Source: Bacteroidetes bacterium HLUCCA01 (lineage in GTDB: Bacteria; Bacteroidota; Rhodothermia; Balneolales; HLUCCA01). Taken from it: 64,000 nucleotides of DNA. Numbering within the stretch: position 1 is the stretch's first letter; every line of letters starts with the position of its first letter. Location of the stretch: assembly GCA_001314545.1 (NCBI GenBank), contig LIHN01000018.1:186001-250000 (forward strand). Reading direction: 5' to 3'. Both the position numbers and the translations under genes were made by a program. Positions 26,310 to 35,524 of this stretch are shown one piece after another. Under the pieces are notes generated by a model. That model had not been told where the DNA came from and made no database searches. It saw only the letters and a program-made list of their open reading frames with translations.

Positions 26310-27203
26310 CTATTGCAGACGGTCATACTCTGAGAGCCGGCTGGGATCCAGATTACTGAGCAGCAAATATGCATCCAGTCTTCTGCTGGCCTCATCGTCC
26401 AGGAAAATGGAGGTCAGTTCACGACTTTTCGCCCCGAAAAAAACCTCGAAGGCATAGTCGTCTGTGGTAATTCGCCGGGCCTCCTGAATCATTTCGAGGG
26501 AAGCAAAGATATTTTGCCGGGCCTGATCCGGGTTTAGGGTGAATATATCCAGACCGCGACGATGATACTGATAAATGGCTTTGCGGAGCCCTTCCTGCGC
26601 CGGGTCTGTCAGACCCGTTATCAAATAATGCCGGTTACGACGTGTGCCCGTACCGGTAGTCCATCCCAGCGCCCCCACCCCTGCAGCAATTTCAAGAATA
26701 TTCTGGGCTTGTCGGTAAAAAGGGGTTCCGCCCAGTTCACTGAACGTGTCAAAATCCATCCCCAGCACAATGAAGACGTAAAAATCAAGAAAGGATGCCA
26801 GGTCATTATACTGGAAGGGATCGTGGGTAATGGTCTGGCCCCGGTTGAAGGTAAACCGCCATTGGGAATCATTGATAATCAACAATGAGGTTTGCTGCAT
26901 GGTATTGTAAATAGGCCTTTCTGCGGTAATCACTACGTTCGCCTCAAAACTGCCGTTTGATTCAGAAACCAGTGCAATTTGCATGTTCATGCGGATTCGC
27001 TCATGCTCCTCAAAGGTAAACTCAGTCCAGTTATAGTCGTTGATATACTCCTCAACCAGCGGAGCAAGCTGATCGAGGTAATCCAGAGACGCATTCTGAA
27101 CCTGGGAGGAATTCACCGTAACCCGTGCCCGGATTTCCTGTGCGAGCGCCGACTGAAAGGCACCTAAATACAATAATAACAACAATAATCGCACAGATTT
27201 CAC
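26310..27203 (-). CDS. DUF4835 protein, PorD-like (type IX secretion)
   Basis: A secreted protein with a signal peptide (KSVRLLLLLLYLGAFQSALA, cleavage before QE) and the DUF4835 features NSSQVQNASLDYLDQL near the N-terminus. NWTEFTFEEHERIRMNMQI, DFYVFIVLGMDFDTFSELGG and ITTDDYAFEVFFGAKSRELT follow. DUF4835 corresponds to PorD, a Bacteroidota protein linked to type IX secretion and gliding. The start is taken at GTG 27203, which gives a compact signal peptide; the frame also opens at TTG 27236. No other secretion gene lies next to it except the barrel genes on the opposite strand. Family confident; start and role less so. Confidence 0.82.
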   Translation of the reverse strand: MKSVRLLLLLLYLGAFQSALAQEIRARVTVNSSQVQNASLDYLDQLAPLVEEYINDYNWTEFTFEEHERIRMNMQIALVSESNGSFEANVVITAERPIYNTMQQTSLLIINDSQWRFTFNRGQTITHDPFQYNDLASFLDFYVFIVLGMDFDTFSELGGTPFYRQAQNILEIAAGVGALGWTTGTGTRRNRHYLITGLTDPAQEGLRKAIYQYHRRGLDIFTLNPDQARQNIFASLEMIQEARRITTDDYAFEVFFGAKSRELTSIFLDDEASRRLDAYLLLSNLDPSRLSEYDRLQ

Positions 27204-27369
27204 AATGAAAGTTATTTTTTTTATGAAAGATTTCAAGGGTTTAACGCTCTATATATAAAAGCGCGTATGTACGCGTCAAATTACTGAATTGTGCTGCCTT
27301 TCGGAACTCCGCCGGAAAACAGGTCACCATCGGGGGATGAGCCAACCTGAAACCGCATTTTTTCCGAGC

Positions 27370-28260
27370 ATGAAATCGCTGATTTTAAATACGCACCACT
27401 TATTTACTGAGCCTTTACTTTATTACAGAGCTGTTACGGCAGTACTACCCGTACTGTCACGAATTTTTCTGCTCATCTTAACCCCGATGGTGGTCTGGGG
27501 ACAGGCTCGCAACGGATTTGAGCATCATGCTTACTCCGGTGCAACAGCCTCACTTCCGGCTGCCGCCTTTGTCCTGAGTGCCAATCCTGCCGCAATATCA
27601 GGTCATCGTATCCATGTATACGGTCATGAATATTTCGGCATGGATGCACTCCGGGACGGAGGCATTTCCTACCAGATAGAATCAGGTAACGAGGGGCTAT
27701 TTCATGGTTTTGCCGCAGAAGTTCATCAGTTTGGCTTTGATTTATATCAGGAAGTAACCCTGCGCGCCGGGGCAACGCTTTCAACCGGCAATGCACGTAT
27801 CGGGATTGCCCCTTCTATGATGCAAACACGTATTCCACAGTACGGCTCGGCACTGGCTGTACAGAGCGACATAGGCTTTCAGTACCAGGTGACGGAGTCC
27901 GTTCTGCTGGGCGGTGTAATGCGAAATGTACCTTTAGCCAAATCCGGCGACTTCGCCGTATCGTCGGCCAGTTCCCTGCACGCCGGAATTTCCTACCAGC
28001 CGGAACAGCACCTGATGATCCTTACTGAAATCATTCAGACAACCGGTTACCAACCCGATGTTCATGTAGGCTTTCACTACGACGTACACACCGGACTATC
28101 GCATCTGGACATACTCCTTGCCTTAGGCTATGCAACAAATCACGCTCAGTGGTCGGCCGGGGTACAAACCATATTGTTCGGATTGGTTACAGGCATTTCC
28201 GTACGTAATCATCCGGTACTCGGTCGATCACAGGGCATTGGTATCGGATACGCATGGTGA
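27370..28260 (+). CDS. Outer-membrane beta-barrel protein, PorV/PorQ-like
   Basis: A protein of about 296 residues with an N-terminal hydrophobic signal (IFLLILTPMVVWGQA). It then has alternating beta-strand sequence: ASLPAAAFVLSANPAAISG, HRIHVYGHEYFG, GISYQIESG, IGFQYQVTESVLLGGVM and FHYDVHTGLSHLDILLALGYA. The ANPAAISG segment recalls the NPA turn of the PorV/PorQ/FadL-like family. It ends in an aromatic residue (GYAW), typical for barrels assembled by BAM. It is divergent from the PorD-like gene and immediately upstream of the next barrel gene. The specific family is tentative. The ATG at 27370 is chosen because it puts the signal near the start; the frame is open from 27289. Confidence 0.6.
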   Translation: MKSLILNTHHLFTEPLLYYRAVTAVLPVLSRIFLLILTPMVVWGQARNGFEHHAYSGATASLPAAAFVLSANPAAISGHRIHVYGHEYFGMDALRDGGISYQIESGNEGLFHGFAAEVHQFGFDLYQEVTLRAGATLSTGNARIGIAPSMMQTRIPQYGSALAVQSDIGFQYQVTESVLLGGVMRNVPLAKSGDFAVSSASSLHAGISYQPEQHLMILTEIIQTTGYQPDVHVGFHYDVHTGLSHLDILLALGYATNHAQWSAGVQTILFGLVTGISVRNHPVLGRSQGIGIGYAW

Positions 28261-28271
28261 AAAGGATAGCC

Positions 28272-30428
28272 ATGAAACATATACGCAGCATACTCTTCAA
28301 GCCGGTTTTTGAGCACCGATTGCAACAGGTCATGCGTAAGTGCATCCTGGGTGTTGTGCTGATTCCAGCGGGCAGTGTTCTATGTGCCGCTACTGCGCCA
28401 GATCTTGCCTCCGCCGGCAAACCTACGCCCGCCCGGAACATGGATTCAGAATGGGTATCGATGGTAATTGACCGCCTGGACATCGACGTCGACGAGCAGG
28501 AATCTGCGGAACTTATAGACCACCTGGCTGATCTTACCCTGACGCCGTTGTGTTTCCTGCAGACCAACGAGGCCGATCTGGTCGGTTTGGGGTTTCTGCA
28601 CGATGAAGAAATAGCAGCCTTGAATGAGCTGAAAACCCGATCACTTCAAGATGTTTCGATACTATCAGAGCCACTGGATGTGAATCTGAGTGAAGAAATA
28701 TTTCAGCTGCTTGCCCATTTCATCCAATTCAACGCAACGTGTGCAACCTCAACTGCCGCGCATACCAACCATAATCACGTCCGGCATCGGCTCAGCCAAA
28801 TCCACGCGGTAACAGATCAACGAATGCAAACCGTCCTTCCCGTTGCTGCAGGATATCTGAACGGCGACTACCGGGGTGCGCCCTACCGGTTTCAGGACCG
28901 GCTGGTCATTTCTGGCAACGGCATTACAGCGCATCTTGCACGATCCCGTCAAGCAGGAGAACCGCATCGTTTCCCTTTGGAAAGCAGTTTTCACAGTGCA
29001 CACGTCAGTGTGAACGGGTCTGATGGGTGGCGGTTACTGCTGGGCGATTTTATTATGCAAAAGGGCTCCGGTCTCCACCATGCCCGTGGAAGTATGCGAA
29101 CCGGTACCCGTAATATGCAACGACTACCAGGGGCTGATCTTTCCGTCAGACCCTATCGCTCAGGCAGTGCCGGCCGATTCATGCGGGGCGCTGCGATAAG
29201 TCACTCCGGCAGCCAGCATACTGTGACCGTATTTTATTCCGGCAGGAAGCTCAGCGCTGCTCCCGACAGTATCCGTGGAGTCCATGGCTACAGAATGCCC
29301 GGCTGGTCCATGGTCAGAAGGACGGATACTGAGGCGGAAAGGTTTGGGAACATTGGCTTCAGAAGCGTCGGTATGGCCGGCGCCGTTCACAATAACCTGT
29401 CAGCCATGGTGGTATCCGTAGCCGGTTCTGCAAGCTATCACAGTTTTTCAGAACACATTCTGCCAAGACGGATTGGGGCTGAATACGTTGGTTTTCAGGG
29501 GCAGAAATTACTTCAGACGAGTATATCGGGCGGGATTCAGCGCCGGGGACTTATGGTTGTAACGGAGTGGGCTTCGTCGGGTCTGAAGGATTGGGCTGGT
29601 ACTACCGGGGTTCGGTGGAGCAGCAGATCAGTAGATTTAGGGTTATGGTCGAGGCAGTATGATAAAGGTTTCACGACGCTTTTCGGCAGTGGCCCGGGGG
29701 CGTACAGCGGTACTGATAATGAGCGGGGTGTGGGTTCATGGCTGGTTTTGAGACCTCGAAGGGGGGTGAGGGTGCGTGTGTATGCCGATCGGTACCGGTC
29801 GGTGGGAGCGCGGCCGGACACGGATGTGGCGGTTTGGGGTTGGGAGCGGGGTGCGGCGGTGGAAATGCGGGCTTTGCGAGGGCTCGAATTGCGAGCCGAA
29901 CTGGTTCAGCGGGGGGCGCAGCGAGGAACACGCATAGCTGATGAATATGGCCGGGAACGTCGTGTTCGAATCCCACAGCAACGCAACACAGCCCGTTTAG
30001 TACTCAGATCACAACCGGGCTACGGACTCTTATGGCAGGTCCGAACCGAATGGCAGCGAGTCAGCGGACTACTTTCAGGTGGTCAGACCGGAACATCCGC
30101 CGGTTCGGGCTTAACACAAATACTGCGGTATCGTGGTAACCGAACAGAATTGATTATCCAGCACACCGTATTCAATACCGATAGCCACGACAGCCGAATT
30201 TATGCTTACGAATATGACTTGCTTAATACAATCCGGATTCCGGCATGGTCGGGCAAGGGTCAACGGTACAGTGTAGTATTTCAGATTCAACCTGCACATT
30301 GGCTCAGGATTCGGGCTAAGGCTGGTCGAACCCTGTATAATGACCGTTTTGCAGTAGGCAGCGGTCGGGATCAGACACACGGACCTGCCCGGCTGGATTT
30401 GGGCCTGCAGCTGCTTACTCAATTTTAA
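28272..30428 (+). CDS. Helix-hairpin-helix outer-membrane barrel protein
   Basis: A 718-residue protein with a signal-like segment (CILGVVLIPAGSVLCAATA) near residues 24-42. An N-terminal pair of helix-hairpin-helix-type motifs lies at about 70-150: LIDHLADLTLTPLCFL, ADLVGLGFLHDEEIAALNEL, DVNLSEEIFQLLAHFI. The rest is long beta-strand sequence ending in aromatic F (LDLGLQLLTQF). This architecture matches the uncharacterised Bacteroidota outer-membrane family with HHH repeats before a barrel. AAAGGA lies five bases before ATG 28272; an upstream GTG at 28254 overlaps the previous gene. The section encoded at about 29530-29940 is unusually G-rich on the coding strand and rich in Arg, Val and Gly. 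Function is not established. Confidence 0.7.
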   Translation: MKHIRSILFKPVFEHRLQQVMRKCILGVVLIPAGSVLCAATAPDLASAGKPTPARNMDSEWVSMVIDRLDIDVDEQESAELIDHLADLTLTPLCFLQTNEADLVGLGFLHDEEIAALNELKTRSLQDVSILSEPLDVNLSEEIFQLLAHFIQFNATCATSTAAHTNHNHVRHRLSQIHAVTDQRMQTVLPVAAGYLNGDYRGAPYRFQDRLVISGNGITAHLARSRQAGEPHRFPLESSFHSAHVSVNGSDGWRLLLGDFIMQKGSGLHHARGSMRTGTRNMQRLPGADLSVRPYRSGSAGRFMRGAAISHSGSQHTVTVFYSGRKLSAAPDSIRGVHGYRMPGWSMVRRTDTEAERFGNIGFRSVGMAGAVHNNLSAMVVSVAGSASYHSFSEHILPRRIGAEYVGFQGQKLLQTSISGGIQRRGLMVVTEWASSGLKDWAGTTGVRWSSRSVDLGLWSRQYDKGFTTLFGSGPGAYSGTDNERGVGSWLVLRPRRGVRVRVYADRYRSVGARPDTDVAVWGWERGAAVEMRALRGLELRAELVQRGAQRGTRIADEYGRERRVRIPQQRNTARLVLRSQPGYGLLWQVRTEWQRVSGLLSGGQTGTSAGSGLTQILRYRGNRTELIIQHTVFNTDSHDSRIYAYEYDLLNTIRIPAWSGKGQRYSVVFQIQPAHWLRIRAKAGRTLYNDRFAVGSGRDQTHGPARLDLGLQLLTQF

Positions 30429-30462
30429 ACTGTTGGACGGCACAAAATGAAATCATGCCAAA

Positions 30463-31851
30463 TCAATTGGTAGTGAGTTCGAACCAAAAGGAGGTACCTG
30501 TTCCCGGTTTACTCTCCACGTGAATAGCGGCTCCATGAGCATCCAATATACTTTTGACAACAGACAATCCTAGTCCCGTCCCGCCTTTATCGCGCGAACG
30601 CGCTTTATCAGTACGATAAAACCGATCGAAAAGCCGGGGCATGTGTTCTTCAGAAATACCAATCCCGGTATCATAGACTGCTATGCGTACTTTTTTTCCC
30701 TGCTGTTCATAGCGAAGACCAATTTCTCCGGAAGCCGTGTACTTAATAGCGTTGGAAATCAAATTATCCAAAACCTGTTCAATCTTTCCCGCATCGGCCA
30801 GTACACGACAAGAGGTTTGCTGGATTCTGATTTGCAAATTTTTAGCCTGGGCTTCTTCTTCGTATAAAGCCGCCAGTCGCGTTGTAATTCGCTGCAGATC
30901 AAACCACTGCGACTGTATGAAATTCTGGTCGGAGTCGTACCGCTGCAGGGTCAGCAAATCTTTGAAAAGCGCACCGATACGCTCGGCCTGAGTTCGGGCA
31001 TTCTGAATGTATTTTTGCTGTTTTTCAGGGTCAAGCCCACCCACCTGAAGCAACTCCATGGAAGCATTGATTGTATGAAGTGGATTTCGGATTTCATGGG
31101 TTATATCCGCAAAAAACTGCGATTGTTTCTCATAAATAATGGCAAGTCGTTCATTATCCTTGCGAAGCTGATCAGCCATATGATTGATGGATCTGGCAAG
31201 TTCGGCGTACTCCTCACTCTGATCATCCAGATTAATATGCTCGGTATGACCATCTGCAATACGCTGCGCACCGTCCTTGAGTCGTAAAATAGGCCGCGAC
31301 ATATACCGCGCAAAAACGGTACTGACCAACAGAATAATGGCGATAGAAATAAACATCCCACTATAAATAATCCACCGTATGGTGGTAATCGGCTCGTAAA
31401 TAGTCTCCTTTAGTTGGGCAACCCGCAGAAAACCCAGCTCCAGGTCCGGACTCATAAGTGAATGAAAAACATACAATCCCTCGTTCGACCTCTCATTGAT
31501 CAAGGCCGCATCACCCATGTAAACCTGCATCTGAAGCGAATCGGTAAGCAGGGCATCCCGGTCATCCAGCAGCGCTCCGCCTTCCCCGTAAACCACAACA
31601 CCATCCCCGTCATATACCGTAATCTCATAACCGGACACTTCTTCAAGGGTATTCAGCCGGGTCATAAACTGTCCGTCCCGGGGAAATTCCTGAATCGTAA
31701 GTGCCAGCCATCGAGCCTGCTCCTGAATGGTCTGCTGCCCTTCCTGTAAAAGGTAATTTCGGATAAACATGATGGCATAACTACTCACGGCGGTCACACC
31801 AAAAATGAGCAGGCTGATAAACGTAAGCGATAGTTTCGTTCGGATTTTCAT
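30463..31851 (-). CDS. Sensor histidine kinase
   Basis: A membrane histidine kinase of 462 residues. TM1 is at about 8-30, a periplasmic sensor domain runs to about 160, and TM2 is at 161-182. HAMP follows to about 235. The HisKA phosphate acceptor is H252 in ADITHEIRNPLHT. The ATPase domain has NLISNAIKYTASG, DTGIGISEEHMPRLF, and GGTGLGLSVVKSIL. All catalytic boxes are intact. The response regulator gene lies upstream on the same strand (32031-32753), 179 bases away, so the pair is one unit. The signal sensed is unknown. It converges with the barrel gene at 30428. Confidence 0.93.
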   Translation of the reverse strand: MKIRTKLSLTFISLLIFGVTAVSSYAIMFIRNYLLQEGQQTIQEQARWLALTIQEFPRDGQFMTRLNTLEEVSGYEITVYDGDGVVVYGEGGALLDDRDALLTDSLQMQVYMGDAALINERSNEGLYVFHSLMSPDLELGFLRVAQLKETIYEPITTIRWIIYSGMFISIAIILLVSTVFARYMSRPILRLKDGAQRIADGHTEHINLDDQSEEYAELARSINHMADQLRKDNERLAIIYEKQSQFFADITHEIRNPLHTINASMELLQVGGLDPEKQQKYIQNARTQAERIGALFKDLLTLQRYDSDQNFIQSQWFDLQRITTRLAALYEEEAQAKNLQIRIQQTSCRVLADAGKIEQVLDNLISNAIKYTASGEIGLRYEQQGKKVRIAVYDTGIGISEEHMPRLFDRFYRTDKARSRDKGGTGLGLSVVKSILDAHGAAIHVESKPGTGTSFWFELTTN

Positions 31852-32030
31852 CAGGTTCGGATACGTGAAAGGTTAACAAATTGAACCACAGCAGATAACC
31901 GCTGGCGCCCGGGGCGAGACCCGTTGATACAGGGAGAGCCGGCACCGGCAGGCAGGAACCGTGACATCATATTTAGCAGAAAGCGGCGGAGTATAGCCAA
32001 AATCCAACCCGATACCATACCGTTTAAATG

Positions 32031-32753
32031 CTATTGCAGCTCACGGTCAATACCGTACCCCTGCCCGCGGTATGTGCGGATAATCCGGCCGGCTTCACCC
32101 AGTTTCAAACGGATATTTTTTACATGCACATCAACGGTACGATCGAACACGAAGGACTCATCATCACTGATGAAATCCAAAATCTCCTGGCGGGTAAACA
32201 CCTTTTTGGGATTTCGCATAAGCAGTTCGAGCAAACTGAATTCCCGGGCAGTGAGCTCAACAGACGCACGACCATTATACACGGTATACGCTGAGCGGTT
32301 TAGTTCAACACCATCGATTTTAATCAGGCTCTGTTCGGCAACAGGCCGGGACTCAACAGTCGATGTTGATCGGCGGCGCAGTAATGAGCGAATATGAGCC
32401 AGAATGAGATTTAAACTGGCAGGCTTTCCGATATAATCATCCGCACCAAGACTCAATCCGGCAATTTCGTCCTGCTCTTCATCTTTGGCAGTCAGAAAAA
32501 TCACCGGAATCTCACGCAATCCGGGATGTCTACGGATGGTACTGCACAGTTCCCGTCCGTCAGCACCCGGTACCATAATATCCAGCACGGCCAAATCCAA
32601 CTGTAAATCCGGATTATCCAAAAAACGCAATGCTTCAGCACCATCCAGAAAACACACCACATTGAAACCATTCATTTCCAAAAAAGTGGTGAGCATTTCG
32701 GCAGAATCCGCCTCGTCTTCAACCAGTAAAATTCGATGGGCAGCCTTGCTCAT
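32031..32753 (-). CDS. OmpR-family response regulator
   Basis: A two-domain regulator of about 240 residues. The receiver has the acidic pair VEDE, the phospho-acceptor D in LAVLDIMVPGADGRE near residue 58, and the conserved lysine in ADDYIGKPASLN. The winged-helix C-terminal domain has VELTAREFSLLELLMRNPKK and FDRTVDVHVKNIRLKLG, with RGQGYGID at the wing. It is transcribed ahead of the kinase gene at 30463-31851. The start is placed at ATG 32753; a GTG two codons upstream is possible. Confidence 0.93.
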   Translation of the reverse strand: MSKAAHRILLVEDEADSAEMLTTFLEMNGFNVVCFLDGAEALRFLDNPDLQLDLAVLDIMVPGADGRELCSTIRRHPGLREIPVIFLTAKDEEQDEIAGLSLGADDYIGKPASLNLILAHIRSLLRRRSTSTVESRPVAEQSLIKIDGVELNRSAYTVYNGRASVELTAREFSLLELLMRNPKKVFTRQEILDFISDDESFVFDRTVDVHVKNIRLKLGEAGRIIRTYRGQGYGIDRELQ

Positions 32754-32873
32754 GATCACAACGTGTTAAGAATATATATTTCAGGGCAAAGATAGCATTT
32801 AAGCAGGTAAACGATGTAAAAATCCGATACATTCCCACATTCCAACCCCCTCTGACCGAAATCACTGCTGACC

Positions 32874-33683
32874 ATGACCTACTATCTGAACAAAACCGTC
32901 TGGGTTACCGGCGCATCATCGGGCATCGGGGAAGCCCTGATACCCGACCTGCTGGCAGCCGGAGCCAATGTAATTTTGTCGGCCCGCCGTGACACAGAAC
33001 TGCAACGGGTTTTCACAGCAAATGGAGGCGATGCAACCCGTATGATGATACTTCCGATGGATGTGGCCCGGCACCACGAACTCTCAGAAAAAACAAAACG
33101 GGCACTGGCGTGGAAAGGGAACATCGACATCCTGATCAATAATGCCGGCGTATCACAACGTGCCTTTGCGCACGACACCACCCTGGAAATTGAAAAAAAG
33201 CTCTTTGACATCAATTATTTTGGTACCGTAGAGCTCACCCGGACCCTGCTTCCCCACATGATGCAACGCCAGCAGGGTCATATTGTGGTCATCAGCAGTG
33301 TACTGGGAAAAATGAGTGTCCCCCTACGTTCCACCTACTGCTCAAGCAAACACGCCCTGCATGGATATTTCGACGCCCTCAGAGCCGAGCTGAAACAAAA
33401 AAATATCACAGTCACCCTGGTTTGTCCGGGTTATATCAAGACCGAAGTTTCCGTGAACGCTTTCAAGGCAGACGGCAGCAAACACGCCACTCTCGATTCT
33501 TCCCAGGCCAAAGGGATGCCGGCCGATGTTTTCTCCGGCAAAATGCTGCGTAAGGTTGCAGCCCGCCGGCAGGAATTCAATATCGGCGGACCCGAAATCT
33601 ATGCAATCTATATCAAACGACTCCTGCCCGCCCTCATTGCCGCCATCATACCAAGGCTGTCACCCATAATCCGCAAATTCTAA
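32874..33683 (+). CDS. Short-chain dehydrogenase/reductase
   Basis: An NAD(P)-dependent SDR of 269 residues, related to the DHRS7-type group. The cofactor loop is VTGASSGIGEAL near residue 12, then ILINNAGVSQRAFA near 88, catalytic Ser in VVISSVLGKMS near 140 and YCSSKHALHGYFDALRAEL near 155 with the YxxxK pair. PGYIKTEVSVNAF near 188 follows. A hydrophobic C-terminal segment (LLPALIAAIIPRLSPII) may attach it to the membrane. The substrate cannot be told. It lies alone between the divergent regulator gene and ilvD. Confidence 0.9.
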   Translation: MTYYLNKTVWVTGASSGIGEALIPDLLAAGANVILSARRDTELQRVFTANGGDATRMMILPMDVARHHELSEKTKRALAWKGNIDILINNAGVSQRAFAHDTTLEIEKKLFDINYFGTVELTRTLLPHMMQRQQGHIVVISSVLGKMSVPLRSTYCSSKHALHGYFDALRAELKQKNITVTLVCPGYIKTEVSVNAFKADGSKHATLDSSQAKGMPADVFSGKMLRKVAARRQEFNIGGPEIYAIYIKRLLPALIAAIIPRLSPIIRKF

Positions 33684-33807
33684 CACCCCGGGGCAAAGGG
33701 GAAAAATTGACCGGATTTCATCACATTCACATGGATAATTTCTGGCGAAACTCTCATATTGCCCTACCCCATGGAATTGTCATCTCAAAAGTTAGGGAAA
33801 TATTGTT

Positions 33808-35481
33808 ATGTCAAAAGATCATCTTCGCCGCCATTCATCCGTAGTTGTAGACGGAGTCGACCGGGCTCCCAGCAGAGCCATGCTTCGCGCTGTGGGCTTC
33901 TCCGACCCCGATTTCAAAAAACCACAGGTAGGCATCGCCTCCACCTGGAGTATGGTAACCCCATGCAATATGCATATCAATATCCTGGCCGATGAAGCAT
34001 CGCGGTCCGTCAATGCGGCCGGAGGCAAAGGGGTCGTGTTCAACACCATCGCCGTATCGGACGGTATCTCCATGGGAACACCCGGTATGCGATATTCACT
34101 GGTTTCCCGTGAAGTCATTTGTGATTCCATTGAAGCCGTAACCCAGGGGCAGGGTTTTGACGGACTTATAACCATCGGCGGGTGCGACAAAAACATGCCC
34201 GGTTGCGTAATGGCCATGGTTCGTGTAAACCGGCCGTCGGTCTTCATCTACGGGGGAACCATTCAACCCGGAGCCCACCGCCGCGATATTGTCTCCGTTT
34301 TTGAAGCAGTCGGAGCACATGCCAAAGGCGATATCGATGACGAGCAGCTCCATGAGGTGGAGTCCACCGCCATTCCGGGTCCCGGATCCTGCGGGGGGAT
34401 GTATACCGCCAATACCATGGCATCTGCTATCGAAGCCATGGGGCTCAGCCTTCCCAACAGCTCGGCACAGGAGGCCGTATCTGACAATAAAAAAGACGAC
34501 TGCGACCGGGCAGGCCGGGCCGTTCTGAATCTGATTGAAAAGAATATCCGCCCATCGGATATCCTGACAAAAAAATCGCTCGAGAATGCCATTACCGTTG
34601 TCATTGCCCTGGGCGGATCAACCAACGCCGTGCTTCATCTTCTGGCGATTGCCCATACGGCCGGCATCAACCTTACCTTACATGACTTCACACGAATTGG
34701 CGAACGAACTCCGGTTCTGGCCGATTTGAAACCCAGCGGGAAGTACCTGATGTCTGAACTCATCGAAATCGGCGGAATACAGCCGCTGATGAAAACCCTG
34801 CTTGACAAAGGCTTACTCCATGGCGACTGCCTCACGGTAACCGGCAAGACCATGGCTGAAAACCTGCAGGATGTGCAACCTTACCCGGAAAATCAGGACA
34901 TCGTTCGCGGCTTCGATAATCCGGTAAAGAAAAACTCCCATTTGGTCATCCTGCACGGAAATCTGGCCCCAGGTGGTGCCGTAGCCAAAATCAGTGGCAA
35001 GGAAGGAGTGGAATTTACCGGAAAAGCCCGTGTATTCGACTCCGAGGAAGTCGCCTTGAAATCAATCCTGGACGGGGGGGTTCAAAAAGGCGATGTACTG
35101 GTAATCCGTTGTGAAGGACCGGTAGGAGGACCCGGAATGCGGGAAATGCTGTCCCCCACCTCCGCCATCATGGGCAAAGGATTAGGCAAAGACGTGGCAC
35201 TGATAACCGATGGGCGTTTTTCGGGTGGATCACATGGTTTCGTGGTAGGACATGTAACACCCGAGGCCGCCGTCGGCGGACCCATAGCCCTGGTTCGCGA
35301 TGGAGACACCATCACTATTGACGCTGAAAACCGGAAAATCAATGTGGATGTCAGTCCGGAAGAGCTGGAGCAACGCAAAGCCGCCTGGACCCCGCCCGAA
35401 CCACCCGGCCGCGGATTGCTGGCTAAGTACGCCCGTCAGGTACAATCAGCCTCGGAAGGCGCCGTAACCGATAAATTCTGA
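33808..35481 (+). CDS. ilvD: Dihydroxy-acid dehydratase
   Basis: IlvD is a cytosolic Fe-S dehydratase that makes the 2-keto acids of valine and isoleucine from their dihydroxy precursors. The 557-residue protein has [13 protein letters not shown] with a ligand Cys, [20 protein letters not shown] near residue 122, [21 protein letters not shown] near 190 in two parts, and [17 protein letters not shown] near 270. [21 protein letters not shown] lies in the C-terminal domain. AGGGA lies nine bases before ATG 33808. No other ilv or leu gene is in the window, so it is a lone pathway gene here. A 37-codon frame rich in Ile, Val and Leu codons overlaps its start (33731-33844). Confidence 0.96.
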   Translation: MSKDHLRRHSSVVVDGVDRAPSRAMLRAVGFSDPDFKKPQVGIASTWSMVTPCNMHINILADEASRSVNAAGGKGVVFNTIAVSDGISMGTPGMRYSLVSREVICDSIEAVTQGQGFDGLITIGGCDKNMPGCVMAMVRVNRPSVFIYGGTIQPGAHRRDIVSVFEAVGAHAKGDIDDEQLHEVESTAIPGPGSCGGMYTANTMASAIEAMGLSLPNSSAQEAVSDNKKDDCDRAGRAVLNLIEKNIRPSDILTKKSLENAITVVIALGGSTNAVLHLLAIAHTAGINLTLHDFTRIGERTPVLADLKPSGKYLMSELIEIGGIQPLMKTLLDKGLLHGDCLTVTGKTMAENLQDVQPYPENQDIVRGFDNPVKKNSHLVILHGNLAPGGAVAKISGKEGVEFTGKARVFDSEEVALKSILDGGVQKGDVLVIRCEGPVGGPGMREMLSPTSAIMGKGLGKDVALITDGRFSGGSHGFVVGHVTPEAAVGGPIALVRDGDTITIDAENRKINVDVSPEELEQRKAAWTPPEPPGRGLLAKYARQVQSASEGAVTDKF

Positions 35482-35524
35482 TTCCCAACGGCTTCCCTTC
35501 CGGTTGTCTGCGCGTAGCCCCTGC

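Noticed and set aside
29671-29976. Minus-strand frame of Pro/His-rich sequence opposite the HHH barrel gene
   Set aside because: It is the complement of the G-rich section of the barrel gene. The composition explains both the open frame and the Pro/His content.
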